A DNA stretch of 16,524 nucleotides, taken from CAZMGT01 sp964565895 (GTDB taxonomy: Bacteria; Armatimonadota; Zipacnadia; UBA1398; CAZMGT01). Positions 1 to 6,629 of this stretch are shown piece after piece. Position 1 is the first letter of the stretch; every line of letters starts with the position of its first letter. Location of the stretch: NCBI GenBank assembly GCA_964565895.1, contig CAZMGT010000071.1, positions 1-16,524 on the forward strand, read 5' to 3'. A model generated the notes under the pieces. The model was not told the origin of the DNA. It saw only the letters and a list, made by a program, of their open reading frames with translations, and made no database searches. The translations under genes were made by a program, and so were the position numbers.

Positions 1-1
1 G

Positions 2-280
2 TTTTGGGAGGATCAGGTGCAGGGTTTGCGCGAATGCTATCGCGTGCTTAAGCCAGGGGGTGTGGCCTATATCGGGCACGGGGGCTTCGGCCGGCTGCTC
101 GACCCCGAAATTCGCCAGCAGCTCGTGCAGTGGCGGCTGAGCAAGTTCGAGCAGCGCAAGCCCAAGGGCTGGCGCGGGCCCAAGGAGCGCATGATTGATC
201 TCGCCCGCGAGGCCGGGATCCCCAACTTCCGCCTGATCAAAGAGCCCGATGTGGGCTGGTGGCTGGAGATTCGCAAATAA
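2..280 (+). CDS. SAM-dependent methyltransferase, C-terminal fragment (5' end outside window)
   Basis: The frame is open from the first bases of the window, so the N-terminus lies upstream; an internal GTG at 17 is not a believable start. The visible part begins FWEDQVQGLRECYRVLKPGG. The RVLKPGG stretch followed by a hydrophobic strand (VAYIG) is the post-motif III signature of class I Rossmann-fold methyltransferases of the Methyltransf_11/25 type. The SAM-binding GxGxG motif is not in the window. The tail, ending VGWWLEIRK, is compatible with the last strand of such a fold. The substrate cannot be told. The next gene starts only 56 bp after the TAA stop, so readthrough or cotranscription with the pseudopilin is possible. 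The family call is fairly secure; anything more specific would be a guess. Confidence 0.82.
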   Translation, partial: FWEDQVQGLRECYRVLKPGGVAYIGHGGFGRLLDPEIRQQLVQWRLSKFEQRKPKGWRGPKERMIDLAREAGIPNFRLIKEPDVGWWLEIRK

Positions 281-336
281 CGCTCGGGGCAGCTTGCTTG
301 CCGGGCGCTGGTTTTTGAAGAAAAGAGGTGGCCGTG

Positions 337-996
337 GTGAACCGCTTGCGCCAAGGATTTACGCTCATTGAGCTGCTTGTGGTCATCGCCATCATCGCCA
401 TCCTTGCGGCAATGCTTTTTCCCGTGTTCAGCCGCGCGCGCGAGGCGGCGCGGAAGACCGTTTGCGCGTCTAACCTGCGCCAGCTCGGCATGGCCTGCGC
501 GATGTACGCCCAGGACTATGAGGGCATTTTCCCCTGCGACCACTATGCCTGCAACTCAAGCACGACACACAAGCAACTCGTTAAGCAGCTCGAACCATAT
601 GTAAAAAACATGAAGCTCTTCTACTGCCCCTCGACGTGGAAGGTTCAGCGCTGGATGCCGGACTTCGCCCCAACCCCGGAGAACATCTCTGCGGGCAACA
701 TCGGCTACTACTACTTCAGCTACGACCGCCCGCCGCTTACCGTAGATCCGCCCAAGCCGAGCTTTAGCACCTGGATCTGCTGGGGTTTCCTCCGCACGCG
801 CACGGACAACAGCCCGCGCGTGCTCACCGAGCAGTGGGACCCTGACTGCTGGCTTTGGTCCGACGCTTGGTGCAAGCTTACCCGCGTGAAATACGGCGTT
901 ACCCTGCATGGCTCGCACCGCTGCTCCATCAACATTTGCTATCTCGACGGGCATGTTAAGTTCCAGGCGGGGCCGGCGCGATTTGTGTTTAAGTAG
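337..996 (+). CDS. Type II secretion-like pseudopilin, H-X9-DG type
   Basis: Predicted 219-residue exported pilin-like protein. It has a short basic leader (MNRLRQG) followed by FTLIELLVVIAIIAILAAML, the class III prepilin signal. Prepilin peptidase would cut between Gly and Phe and methylate the new N-terminus; the conserved Glu at +5 is present. After the transmembrane helix come FPVFSRAREAARKTVCASN and a Cys/aromatic-rich globular region. Near the C-terminus H-R-C-S-I-N-I-C-Y-L-D-G matches the H-X9-DG box of the DUF1559/prepilin family common in Armatimonadota and Planctomycetes. GTG codons occur at 328, 334 and 337. GAGG at 325-328 is well spaced for 334 or 337 and overlaps the 328 codon, so I chose 337. 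The role (pseudopilus subunit or surface protein) is known only at family level; no secretion machinery genes are nearby. Confidence 0.92.
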   Translation: MNRLRQGFTLIELLVVIAIIAILAAMLFPVFSRAREAARKTVCASNLRQLGMACAMYAQDYEGIFPCDHYACNSSTTHKQLVKQLEPYVKNMKLFYCPSTWKVQRWMPDFAPTPENISAGNIGYYYFSYDRPPLTVDPPKPSFSTWICWGFLRTRTDNSPRVLTEQWDPDCWLWSDAWCKLTRVKYGVTLHGSHRCSINICYLDGHVKFQAGPARFVFK

Positions 997-1016
997 AGCG
1001 CCACACACCCATTTGC

Positions 1017-1040
1017 CGCCGAGCCACGTCGCGCTCGGCG
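1017..1040 (+). terminator. Possible hairpin terminator after pseudopilin
   Basis: An 8-bp perfect stem (CGCCGAGC / GCTCGGCG) with an 8-nt loop lies about 20 bp after the pseudopilin stop. It is followed by a pyrimidine tract (CCCCTTCTCTC), not a clean T-run, so termination is plausible but not certain. Confidence 0.35.
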
Positions 1041-1093
1041 CCCCTTCTCTCGCGGAAAGGCAGAAGGGAACGCGCGTGTGCGCTGTGAAATTG

Positions 1094-1117
1094 CCGGCTG
1101 GTTGCGCCGGTTCTTTT
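1094..1117 (+). terminator. Weak hairpin with T-rich tail
   Basis: A 5-bp stem (CCGGC / GCCGG) with a 7-nt loop is followed directly by TTCTTTT. It sits 30 bp before the start of the propeller/PHP gene, so it may be a weak terminator, a leader structure, or chance. Confidence 0.28.
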
Positions 1118-1146
1118 CCCCGAGCGAAGGCAGGGAGTGAGAGCTT

Positions 1147-4089
1147 GTGAGCAAAGCAAAAGCGGTTTTCGCGGCGGCGCTTGCCTTGCTGGCGCTGTCG
1201 CTCGGCTTATTCCTCGGCTCAAGGGGCCTCGCCCAGCAGGAGGTGGCGCCCCCGGGCGCAGCGGCCGCGCTGCCTTTGCGAGCGACATCTTTCGTCCTGA
1301 CCCTTGGCCTCAAGGACGCCGCGCCCACCCCCTGGGATGGGAAGATTACCCTGAGCGAGGGGCGGGTTGTGGCCATCGAGATTCTCTCCGCGGCACAAGG
1401 GGCAAAGGTCGCGGGCAACTCGTGGACGGCGCGCAGCGCCGCTGCGGGGGGCAGGGGCAAAAAGGCCCGCGCCACGCCCGTCCGCTTGCGCATAACTCTC
1501 GACGCGCCCCGCGGGGCAAAGGCCCAAATAAGCACAGCGCAGGGGCAGTTTTCGTTTGTCCCCGGGCAATTGGCCCTCGGCCAGCCCCTCGCCCTGCTCG
1601 AGGGCCGGGCGCGCGTCGTGCGCGAAATTGCCTCCACGGCGATCGTCGCCACGCCCGACGAGGAGGACTTTCCCGCGGCCGCTGTCGGCCCCGATGGCAC
1701 GGCGTGGGCCGTATACACCGCCTACCAGCACGGCACGCCGACGCAGTTCTCGCCGGACATGACCGACTTCAGCTCGCTCGTGACCAAGAACAACGGCGAC
1801 CAGCTTCGGCTAGTCAGCTTTCGCGACGGGGCATGGTCTGCGCCGATCAACATCACCGAGCCCCAGCGCGACATCTGGCGGCCCACCGTCGCCGTCGATG
1901 GCGATGGGCTTGTTTGGGTAATTTGGAGCGAATCGCCCACGCGCTATAGCTACCAGCGCAACCCCAAGCAGCTCGACAACTGGGACCTCTACGCGCGCAC
2001 CTATGACCCGCGCACGGGCAAGCTGTCGGAAATTCGTCGGCTGACGACAAACCCCGGGGCGGACATTTGCCCCGTTGCAGCAACCAACCCGCGCACGGGC
2101 GCCGTCGTTTGGGCATGGATGAGTTGGAACGCGGGGAGCTTCGACATCAAGCTCGCCGCCTCGCGTGGCCCGCTTGCCCAAACGCCGCGCGTCGTCGCCC
2201 AGAGCCCGGCGAACGAGTGGAACCCGGCGATCGCCATCGACTCGAAGGGCATCGTTTACGTCGGCTACGACACCTATGAGAAGGGCGACTACGACGTTAT
2301 CGTCGTCCGGCGCGCGGACGGGGAAAACAGCGAGCGTATTCCCGTGGCCACCTCGCCGCTGTTCGAGGCGCGCGTTTCGCTGGCCTGCGACAGCCGCGAC
2401 CGGCTGTGGGTGGCCTATGAGCAGGGCGACGCCAACTGGGGCAAGGACTTCGGCGTAAAGTGGCCGGGCGCCCAGGGCGCGGGGTTTTACATCCACCGCA
2501 CCGTTGTCGTGCGCTGCATCGATGGCCCGCGCATCCTCGCTCCCGCGGGCGACCTCGAGGCCGCCCTGGGCGAGCAGTTCCGCATCCGCAAGAGCATCCC
2601 GCGCATCGCTGTAGACGGCAGCGGGCGCGTGTGGCTCCTTTTCCGCAAGCACGGCACAGCGGAGCGCCCCGTCGTCCCCGGGCGGACGCTTACCGTCCAC
2701 GGCGAGGAAATACCGATGGGCGGCGGGACTATTTGGTCGAGCTGGGCGGCCGTCTACGAGGGAAACTCATGGAGCGGGGCGATTGCCTTGCCCTCTTCCT
2801 CGTTTCTCATCGACAACCGCCCGGCGCTTGCCCCGCTGAAGACGGGCGAGCTGGTTGTTGTCTATAGCACGGACAGCCGGGGCGAGGGCAGGCGGGGAAC
2901 GACAAGCGCCGACCTGCGCGCGGCGCTGCTCCCCGCGCGTCCGGGGGCCGCGGAACCCGCGCTCGTCCCCGCGCAGCCGCCCACAGTGGCCGACTATCAG
3001 CCGATCCACCCCAACGAGGCGGCGGAGATCGCGCGCATGGCCCAATATCGCGTCTCGGCGGGCGGCAAGCAATATCTCCTTCTGCGCGGGGAATTTCACC
3101 GGCACACGGAGATCTCCAGCCACCGCGACGCCGACGGGCCGCTTGAGGAGCTCTGGCGCTATGGGCTAGATGTAGCGAAGATGGACTGGATCGGCAACGG
3201 CGACCACAACAACGGCTATCACCAGGAATATCCCTGGTGGCTCATTCAGAAGCAAACGGACATTTTCCACAACCCGCCGACGTTCGTGCCCATGTTTAGC
3301 TACGAGCGGAGCCAGCGCTTCCCCAACGGCCACCGCAACCCGATCTTCGCCCAGCGCGGCATCCGCACCCTGCCCAACGGCGACCTGCAAGGGACGCCGG
3401 AGAAGGGCTGCCCGGACACGAAGATGCTCTATCGCTACCTGAAGTTCTTCGGCGGCATCTGCGCCTCGCACACGAGCGCCACGAACATGGGCACGGACTG
3501 GCGCGACAACGATCCTGAAGTCGAGCCGGTGGTCGAGATCTATCAGGGCCGGCGGCAAAGCTACGAGCACCCGGGCGCGCCGCTCACCGCGAAAAGCCCG
3601 GAGGACAGCGAGGGCGGCTATCGCCCCGAGGGCTACGTTTGGAACGCCCTGGAGAAGGGCTATCGCCTAGGGTTTGAAAGCTCAAGCGACCACTGGTCCA
3701 CGCATATTAGCTACGCCGTGGTCCTCGCCGAGGGGCGCACGCGCCAGGCCGTGCTCGACGCATTGAAAAAGCGCCACTGCTATGCGGCCAACGACAATGT
3801 GATCCTCGACGTGCGCTGCGGCGACCACATTATGGGCGACGAGTTCGTCTCCGCTGTTCCGCCCAAGCTGGAAATCAAGATCATCGGCACGGCGCCCGTC
3901 GCCCGCGTGGACGTCATTAAGGACAACCGCTACGTCTACACGGTGGAGCCGAAGAAGGCCGAGGTGAGCTTTACCTGGGCGGACAACGCCGCGCAGGCGG
4001 GCAAGACGAGCTACTACTATGTGCGGTTCATTCAGGAAAACCACATAACGGCGTGGGGCAGCCCGATGTGGGTCACCTACAAGCCCTAG
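1147..4089 (+). CDS. Secreted protein: seven-repeat beta-propeller plus PHP-type metallohydrolase domain
   Basis: 980 residues. The GTG start follows AGGGAG at 1132-1137. Residues 1-29 look like a Sec signal peptide (hydrophobic core, then GLA/QQ). A beta-rich linker domain spans about 40-170. Seven repeats of the pattern P-x-(I/V)-A-x-D-x-x-G-x-(V/L)-W-V start near residues 175, 245, 308, 358, 407, 484 and 556, which suggests a seven-bladed propeller. The C-terminal part carries PHP-superfamily features: GEFHRHTE (H651, H653), GNGDHNNG (D686, H687), ASHTS (H775) and SSSDHWSTH (D848, H849, H853), a likely metal-binding set. The layout resembles CehA/McbA-like metallohydrolases, although the first motif reads GEFHRH and not GDLHxH. 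The last ~100 residues form a beta-sandwich-like tail. Substrate is unknown: a phosphoester or other hydrolysable group is the family expectation, and the propeller could bind a polymer or partner. Its stop overlaps that of the convergent glycosylase gene. Confidence 0.85.
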   Translation: MSKAKAVFAAALALLALSLGLFLGSRGLAQQEVAPPGAAAALPLRATSFVLTLGLKDAAPTPWDGKITLSEGRVVAIEILSAAQGAKVAGNSWTARSAAAGGRGKKARATPVRLRITLDAPRGAKAQISTAQGQFSFVPGQLALGQPLALLEGRARVVREIASTAIVATPDEEDFPAAAVGPDGTAWAVYTAYQHGTPTQFSPDMTDFSSLVTKNNGDQLRLVSFRDGAWSAPINITEPQRDIWRPTVAVDGDGLVWVIWSESPTRYSYQRNPKQLDNWDLYARTYDPRTGKLSEIRRLTTNPGADICPVAATNPRTGAVVWAWMSWNAGSFDIKLAASRGPLAQTPRVVAQSPANEWNPAIAIDSKGIVYVGYDTYEKGDYDVIVVRRADGENSERIPVATSPLFEARVSLACDSRDRLWVAYEQGDANWGKDFGVKWPGAQGAGFYIHRTVVVRCIDGPRILAPAGDLEAALGEQFRIRKSIPRIAVDGSGRVWLLFRKHGTAERPVVPGRTLTVHGEEIPMGGGTIWSSWAAVYEGNSWSGAIALPSSSFLIDNRPALAPLKTGELVVVYSTDSRGEGRRGTTSADLRAALLPARPGAAEPALVPAQPPTVADYQPIHPNEAAEIARMAQYRVSAGGKQYLLLRGEFHRHTEISSHRDADGPLEELWRYGLDVAKMDWIGNGDHNNGYHQEYPWWLIQKQTDIFHNPPTFVPMFSYERSQRFPNGHRNPIFAQRGIRTLPNGDLQGTPEKGCPDTKMLYRYLKFFGGICASHTSATNMGTDWRDNDPEVEPVVEIYQGRRQSYEHPGAPLTAKSPEDSEGGYRPEGYVWNALEKGYRLGFESSSDHWSTHISYAVVLAEGRTRQAVLDALKKRHCYAANDNVILDVRCGDHIMGDEFVSAVPPKLEIKIIGTAPVARVDVIKDNRYVYTVEPKKAEVSFTWADNAAQAGKTSYYYVRFIQENHITAWGSPMWVTYKP

Positions 4090-4784
4090 CCCGCGGCTTG
4101 CTCGCTTCGCTCTCTATGCTCCGCGCGCAGCTCGGCAATGCGCCGGGCGATAAGCTCGAGGTCGTTGCGCAGCAGGCGCTGCTTGTGCTCAACGTCCATG
4201 CTCATGATCGGGTTGCTGCTGCGCACGTTGGGCGGGCGCAGGCAAAACGAGGGGTGCAGCGTGGCCATAAAGTCCACTACGCGGCCGCTCTTTAGCTTCC
4301 ACGGCTTAAACGGCGGGGCCTTGCCCTGCATGCGGTCGGCGACCTCCGCGGTAATTCCCCGCCCGCTGCCATAGGTAAAGCGCAGGGCATGCCCGCCCAA
4401 GGCAAGCACAATTTGCGGCCGGACGATCTTCAACTGCAGGCTCGCCCAGCGCAGGCAAGTGCGGATTATCGAGGTGTCGGTGGGAAAGCGGTTTCCCGGC
4501 GGGCGGCAGTGGATTACGTTGCAAATATAGCGGTCGGCCTCGCTAATGCCCACCTCGCGCATGAGCGCGCGCAAAAGCTGCCCCGCGGGGCCGACAAACG
4601 GCTCGCCCTGAACGACTTCCTCATATCCCGGTGCCTCGCCGATGATAAACAGCGGCGCCGGCGCGGGCCCTACGCCGGGGACGGGCGAATCGTAAACCTC
4701 GCGCAACGGACACCGCCGACACGCGCGAATCGCCCGGCGCACCTCCTCGATCGTCGGCTCGCGCTGCTGGTCCGTTTCGGCCAT
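4086..4784 (-). CDS. Uracil-DNA glycosylase, family 4 (4Fe-4S)
   Basis: 232 residues. The enzyme removes uracil from DNA, starting base-excision repair of deaminated cytosine in the cytoplasm. Motif A is visible as GEAPGYEE (49-56) followed by GEPFVGPAGQLL; GEAPG is the family 4 form. The second active-site motif is HPS at 177-179. Four cysteines in family order, Cys22, Cys25, Cys93 and Cys110 (C-X2-C and C-X16-C within CRPPGNR...C), would bind the 4Fe-4S cluster. After HPS there is a stretch (about 184-200, including PPNVRSSNPIM) that looks longer than in typical members, and the C-terminus is a charged helix. The ATG start has GGAG 9 nt upstream. The gene is convergent with the propeller/PHP gene, the two stop codons sharing the tetranucleotide CTAG at 4086-4089. 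No functional link to its neighbours is apparent. Confidence 0.94.
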   Translation of the reverse strand: MAETDQQREPTIEEVRRAIRACRRCPLREVYDSPVPGVGPAPAPLFIIGEAPGYEEVVQGEPFVGPAGQLLRALMREVGISEADRYICNVIHCRPPGNRFPTDTSIIRTCLRWASLQLKIVRPQIVLALGGHALRFTYGSGRGITAEVADRMQGKAPPFKPWKLKSGRVVDFMATLHPSFCLRPPNVRSSNPIMSMDVEHKQRLLRNDLELIARRIAELRAEHRERSEQAAG

Positions 4785-4941
4785 GAGCCGTCGCTCCGCG
4801 GCGAAAAAGCTTGCGAGACAAACGCGTCCGCTTCGCCATGGGGCAAAGGTCCTCTTGCCCGCGGCGAACGCTCGTCTTTGCCTAGCGGATATCTTCGCGG
4901 CCCGCGCGGAAAGAAAAGCTAAACGATAAGCAAATAATTCC

Positions 4942-4961
4942 CGCGCTCGCCAGCGAGCGCG
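4942..4961. repeat. Near-perfect palindrome
   Basis: CGCGCTCGC and GCGAGCGCG flank a 2-nt centre, giving at least an 8-bp G+C stem with a 4-nt loop. There is no T-run on either side, so it is not an obvious intrinsic terminator. It could be a REP-like element or part of a structured RNA. Confidence 0.6.
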
Positions 4962-4970
4962 CCCCCCGCG

Positions 4971-4999
4971 CCGCTGCTGGCGAGGCCGGCAGCCAGCGG
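4971..4999. repeat. Imperfect inverted repeat
   Basis: CCGCTG (4971-4976) pairs with CAGCGG (4994-4999), and CTG/CAG continues the stem across a one-base bulge. It begins 9 nt after the preceding palindrome, so the two would form tandem hairpins. Confidence 0.5.
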
Positions 5000-5040
5000 G
5001 TCGGTCCGCGCGCTGCGCTCAGCAGCTATTTTAGCCCCGA

Positions 5041-5056
5041 CCGCTCCCCCGAGCGG
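5041..5056. repeat. Short inverted repeat
   Basis: CCGCTC / GAGCGG with a CCCC loop, a 6-bp hairpin and the third in this gap. No T-tract adjoins it. Confidence 0.45.
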
Positions 5057-5198
5057 GCGGAAATATGGTGGAGCCTCCCAACCAAAGTTGTCTTTTGCTT
5101 CGGCTTAAGGCGTCCGCTCCCCTGCCTTGTTCGCAAAAAACGCCTTCCCGTGCACACTGCTTAGCCGTCTCGCTGTGCCGTGCGAGCGAGAAGCGAGC

Positions 5199-5234
5199 AA
5201 AAAACCGGCGGCCGGGCAAGCGCCCAGCCGCCGG
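5199..5234 (-). terminator. Rho-independent terminator of the minus-strand pseudopilin
   Basis: On the minus strand the stem is CCGGCGGC / GCCGCCGG (8 bp), one mismatch, then 4 further base pairs closing a 4-nt loop. It is followed at once by six T residues (A5199-5204 on the plus strand). It starts 26 bp after the pseudopilin stop codon. This is the clearest intrinsic terminator in the window. Confidence 0.92.
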
Positions 5235-5260
5235 CCGCTGCTCGCTAGCTTATGCGCGCG

Positions 5261-5914
5261 TTACTGATACCGCGCGGGGCCCCACCAGCTCCACGGCCCG
5301 CCGCTCTGGCCGGGGGCATTGTAGTACCACCCGTTGCCGATGGTCTGCTCGAACTTAACCCACTTCGCATGGCCGTCGAGCAGCGACACGTTAAACCCCT
5401 CGTTGTGCCGGCCCCAGGCAATTTGCGCCTTTTGCCACGGGGTTCTCTTGACGACGTCGAACTCGGGCACGGGGTCGTTATTGTGGTCGATGCTGTGGTT
5501 GTTGGAGTTGCTCTTGCTGTCGCAGAAGACGATCAGCTCAGCAGGGTTGGGGCAGGTGCCGATTTTCGCCGTCTTCCCGCGGCGCCCGAATACCCACTTG
5601 CTGGAGTTAATCTGGTAGGTGTGGCGATAGCCTCCGCTGCACGGCCTGTTATCTGTGCCGCTGGGGCACATGTAAATTCCCTCGTTCTTAATATATGGCT
5701 GAAGCTTGTCGCACCACCTACCGTAGACAGCGGTACCGTCGTAGTCCTCGGCATACATCAGATACGCGGTAATCATCTGGCGCACAGTGCTCAGGCACTG
5801 CGTCTGCCGGGCCTTCTCCCGCGCCTTGGCGAACACGGGGAAGAGAATCGCGGCGAGGATCGCGATAATCGCGATCACCACAAGCAACTCGATAAGGGTG
5901 AAGCCTTTGCGCAT
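5261..5914 (-). CDS. Type II secretion-like pseudopilin, H-X9-DG type
   Basis: 217 residues beginning MRKGFTLIELLVVIAIIAIL, a class III prepilin leader with cleavage after Gly4 and the Glu at +5. FPVFAKAREKARQTQCLS follows the transmembrane helix, the form typical of Armatimonadota. Then come a central Cys-containing segment with NEGIYMCPSG and, near the C-terminus, H-N-E-G-F-N-V-S-L-L-D-G, an exact H-X9-DG box. The tail is rich in Trp, Tyr and Gly. The frame extends upstream to 5935, but AGGAGG at 5921-5926 sits 6 nt before the ATG at 5914, which decides the start. A strong terminator follows, so this end of the transcript is well defined. A truncated paralogue lies about 190 bp upstream on the same strand. 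Probable role: minor pseudopilin or surface-exposed pilin-like protein. Confidence 0.94.
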   Translation of the reverse strand: MRKGFTLIELLVVIAIIAILAAILFPVFAKAREKARQTQCLSTVRQMITAYLMYAEDYDGTAVYGRWCDKLQPYIKNEGIYMCPSGTDNRPCSGGYRHTYQINSSKWVFGRRGKTAKIGTCPNPAELIVFCDSKSNSNNHSIDHNNDPVPEFDVVKRTPWQKAQIAWGRHNEGFNVSLLDGHAKWVKFEQTIGNGWYYNAPGQSGGPWSWWGPARYQ

Positions 5915-5920
5915 GTGGAG

Positions 5921-5926
5921 CCTCCT
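5921..5926 (-). promoter_or_regulatory. Ribosome-binding site deciding the pseudopilin start
   Basis: Perfect AGGAGG on the minus strand, 6 nt before the ATG at 5914. It excludes the longer reading that starts at 5935. Confidence 0.85.
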
Positions 5927-6076
5927 TTCCCACACGTTGCCCTGCTAGTTAGCGATTAGCCCCCATAAAAGACGCCCTCTCTGCTCCTCCACGCACCTCC
6001 CTTCCCTGGCTGCTGGCTCAGCGTAAACGGCTATGCTAGTTGCTTTTTTCCCTTCTTCCCCCGGGGAAAACTATCC

Positions 6077-6088
6077 TTCTCGCGAGAA
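6077..6088. repeat. 12-bp perfect palindrome TTCTCGCGAGAA
   Basis: A perfect palindrome between the broken pseudopilin and the intact one, about 160 bp upstream of the intact gene's start. It could be an operator half-site pair or a small hairpin; no known regulator was recognised. Confidence 0.35.
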
Positions 6089-6104
6089 ACATTGTCCCAA
6101 ACGC

Positions 6105-6413
6105 CTACGCTTTGCTAATCGCCCCTGCTCCACGTGCTCGGTGGGCCGCCGGTGTCCCCGAGGGGCAGATGTATAGCCCCTCGTCGCGGTGGTAGATGTA
6201 TAGCGCCCGGCATCAGTTCTTGCCAACCGTGCACCTGTTCCAATCCTCGGCATAGAGCAAATATGCCGTCTGCAGTTGGCGCAGGCTGCTTAAGCATGGC
6301 GTCTGGCGGGCCTTCTCGCGCCCCTGGGCGAACACGGGAAACAATATCCCCGCCAAAACGGAAGTTATCGCAATTACGACAAGCAGCTCAATAAGCGTAA
6401 ACGCGCGGCGCAT
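6105..6413 (-). pseudogene. Broken pseudopilin copy (in-frame TGA, truncated C-terminus)
   Basis: Starts MRRAFTLIELLVVIAITSVL with GGAAGG upstream of the ATG, then FPVFAQGREKARQTPCLSSLRQ and YLLYAEDWNRCTVGKN, where a TGA (6213-6215) stops it after 66 residues. Reading on in the same frame gives CRALYIYHRDEGLYICPSGT and ends at TAG after 102 codons in total. Against the intact neighbour, the distance from the AED motif to CPSGT is identical (28 positions from Glu to Cys), and the TGA falls where the neighbour has Trp. This is therefore a TGG-to-TGA type nonsense change in a colinear paralogue, not a frameshift. After CPSGT the similarity fades and the H-X9-DG box is missing. An 11-bp direct repeat (AGATGTATAGC at 6167 and 6194, 27 bp apart) lies in the decayed part. 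The 66-residue N-terminal piece could still be made and inserted in the membrane. Confidence 0.85.
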
Positions 6414-6504
6414 AACGACACCTTCCCTCGCCTGTGGGGGTCAAAAACTAAAACGCGACAGCTAAGCGCTGGCTTCAGCAGCAGGGCCTCTCGGAGTAGA
6501 GGAT

Positions 6505-6534
6505 TTGCCTGCAACAGCCGCCTAAGGCTATTAT
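6505..6534 (+). promoter_or_regulatory. Candidate sigma-70 promoter for the amidotransferase-like/jelly-roll gene
   Basis: TTGCCT (6505-6510), an 18-bp spacer and TATTAT (6529-6534), followed about 95 bp later by the start codon. The -10 box matches consensus at 5 of 6 positions and the -35 at 4 of 6. It stands in an A+T-rich pocket of an otherwise G+C-rich region. Confidence 0.5.
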
Positions 6535-6613
6535 ATCAGCGCTTGGCCGCTTCTTTTTCGGCGCATTGCCGGATGGGGCCAGCGAGGCCGAGCGGCCTGT
6601 GCCACGGCTATGT

Positions 6614-6619
6614 AGGAGG
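6614..6619 (+). promoter_or_regulatory. Ribosome-binding site deciding the start at 6630
   Basis: Perfect AGGAGG 10 nt before ATG 6630. It rules out the longer TTG-initiated reading from 6543. Confidence 0.8.
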
Positions 6620-6629
6620 CGCCGCAGCG

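Larger units (their letters stand above)
4785..5198. other. Gene-free, hairpin-rich gap upstream of the glycosylase
   Basis: No ORF here has both a credible start and protein-like composition. The stretch is extremely G+C-rich in its middle and holds three compact inverted repeats, listed separately. It lies downstream of the terminator of the minus-strand pseudopilin and upstream of the glycosylase start, so the glycosylase promoter should be here, but I see no convincing -35/-10 pair. A 6-bp inverted repeat (GGGCAA/TTGCCC, 4841-4860) sits 57 bp before the glycosylase start. Confidence 0.6.

Noticed and set aside
290..316. Possible terminator between the methyltransferase and the pseudopilin (CAGC...GCTG then TTTTT)
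   Set aside because: Only a 4-bp stem with a long loop; too weak to call.
939..1718. Long minus-strand ORFs antisense to the propeller/PHP gene and similar ones at 1810-2700, 7338-8546, 11093-11929 and 14907-15510
   Set aside because: All lie opposite well-supported genes, have Arg/Ala/Pro-rich composition expected from GC-rich third positions and show no recognisable domain.
5068..5078. 11-bp match to the pseudopilin ribosome-binding region (GTGGAGCCTCC, also at 5915-5925)
   Set aside because: It suggested a relic of a fourth pseudopilin, but the following minus-strand bases (CATATTTCC...) encode nothing pilin-like and reach a stop soon.
5065..5358. Plus-strand ORF in the hairpin-rich gap
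   Set aside because: It runs straight through the strong minus-strand terminator and into the pseudopilin antisense; composition is that of a shadow frame.
6213..6215. TGA recoded as Trp (alternative genetic code)
   Set aside because: The TGA aligns with a Trp, but the long genes here use TGG for many Trp residues and contain no in-frame TGA, and the response regulator and peptide gene end sensibly at TGA. A decayed paralogue explains it better.
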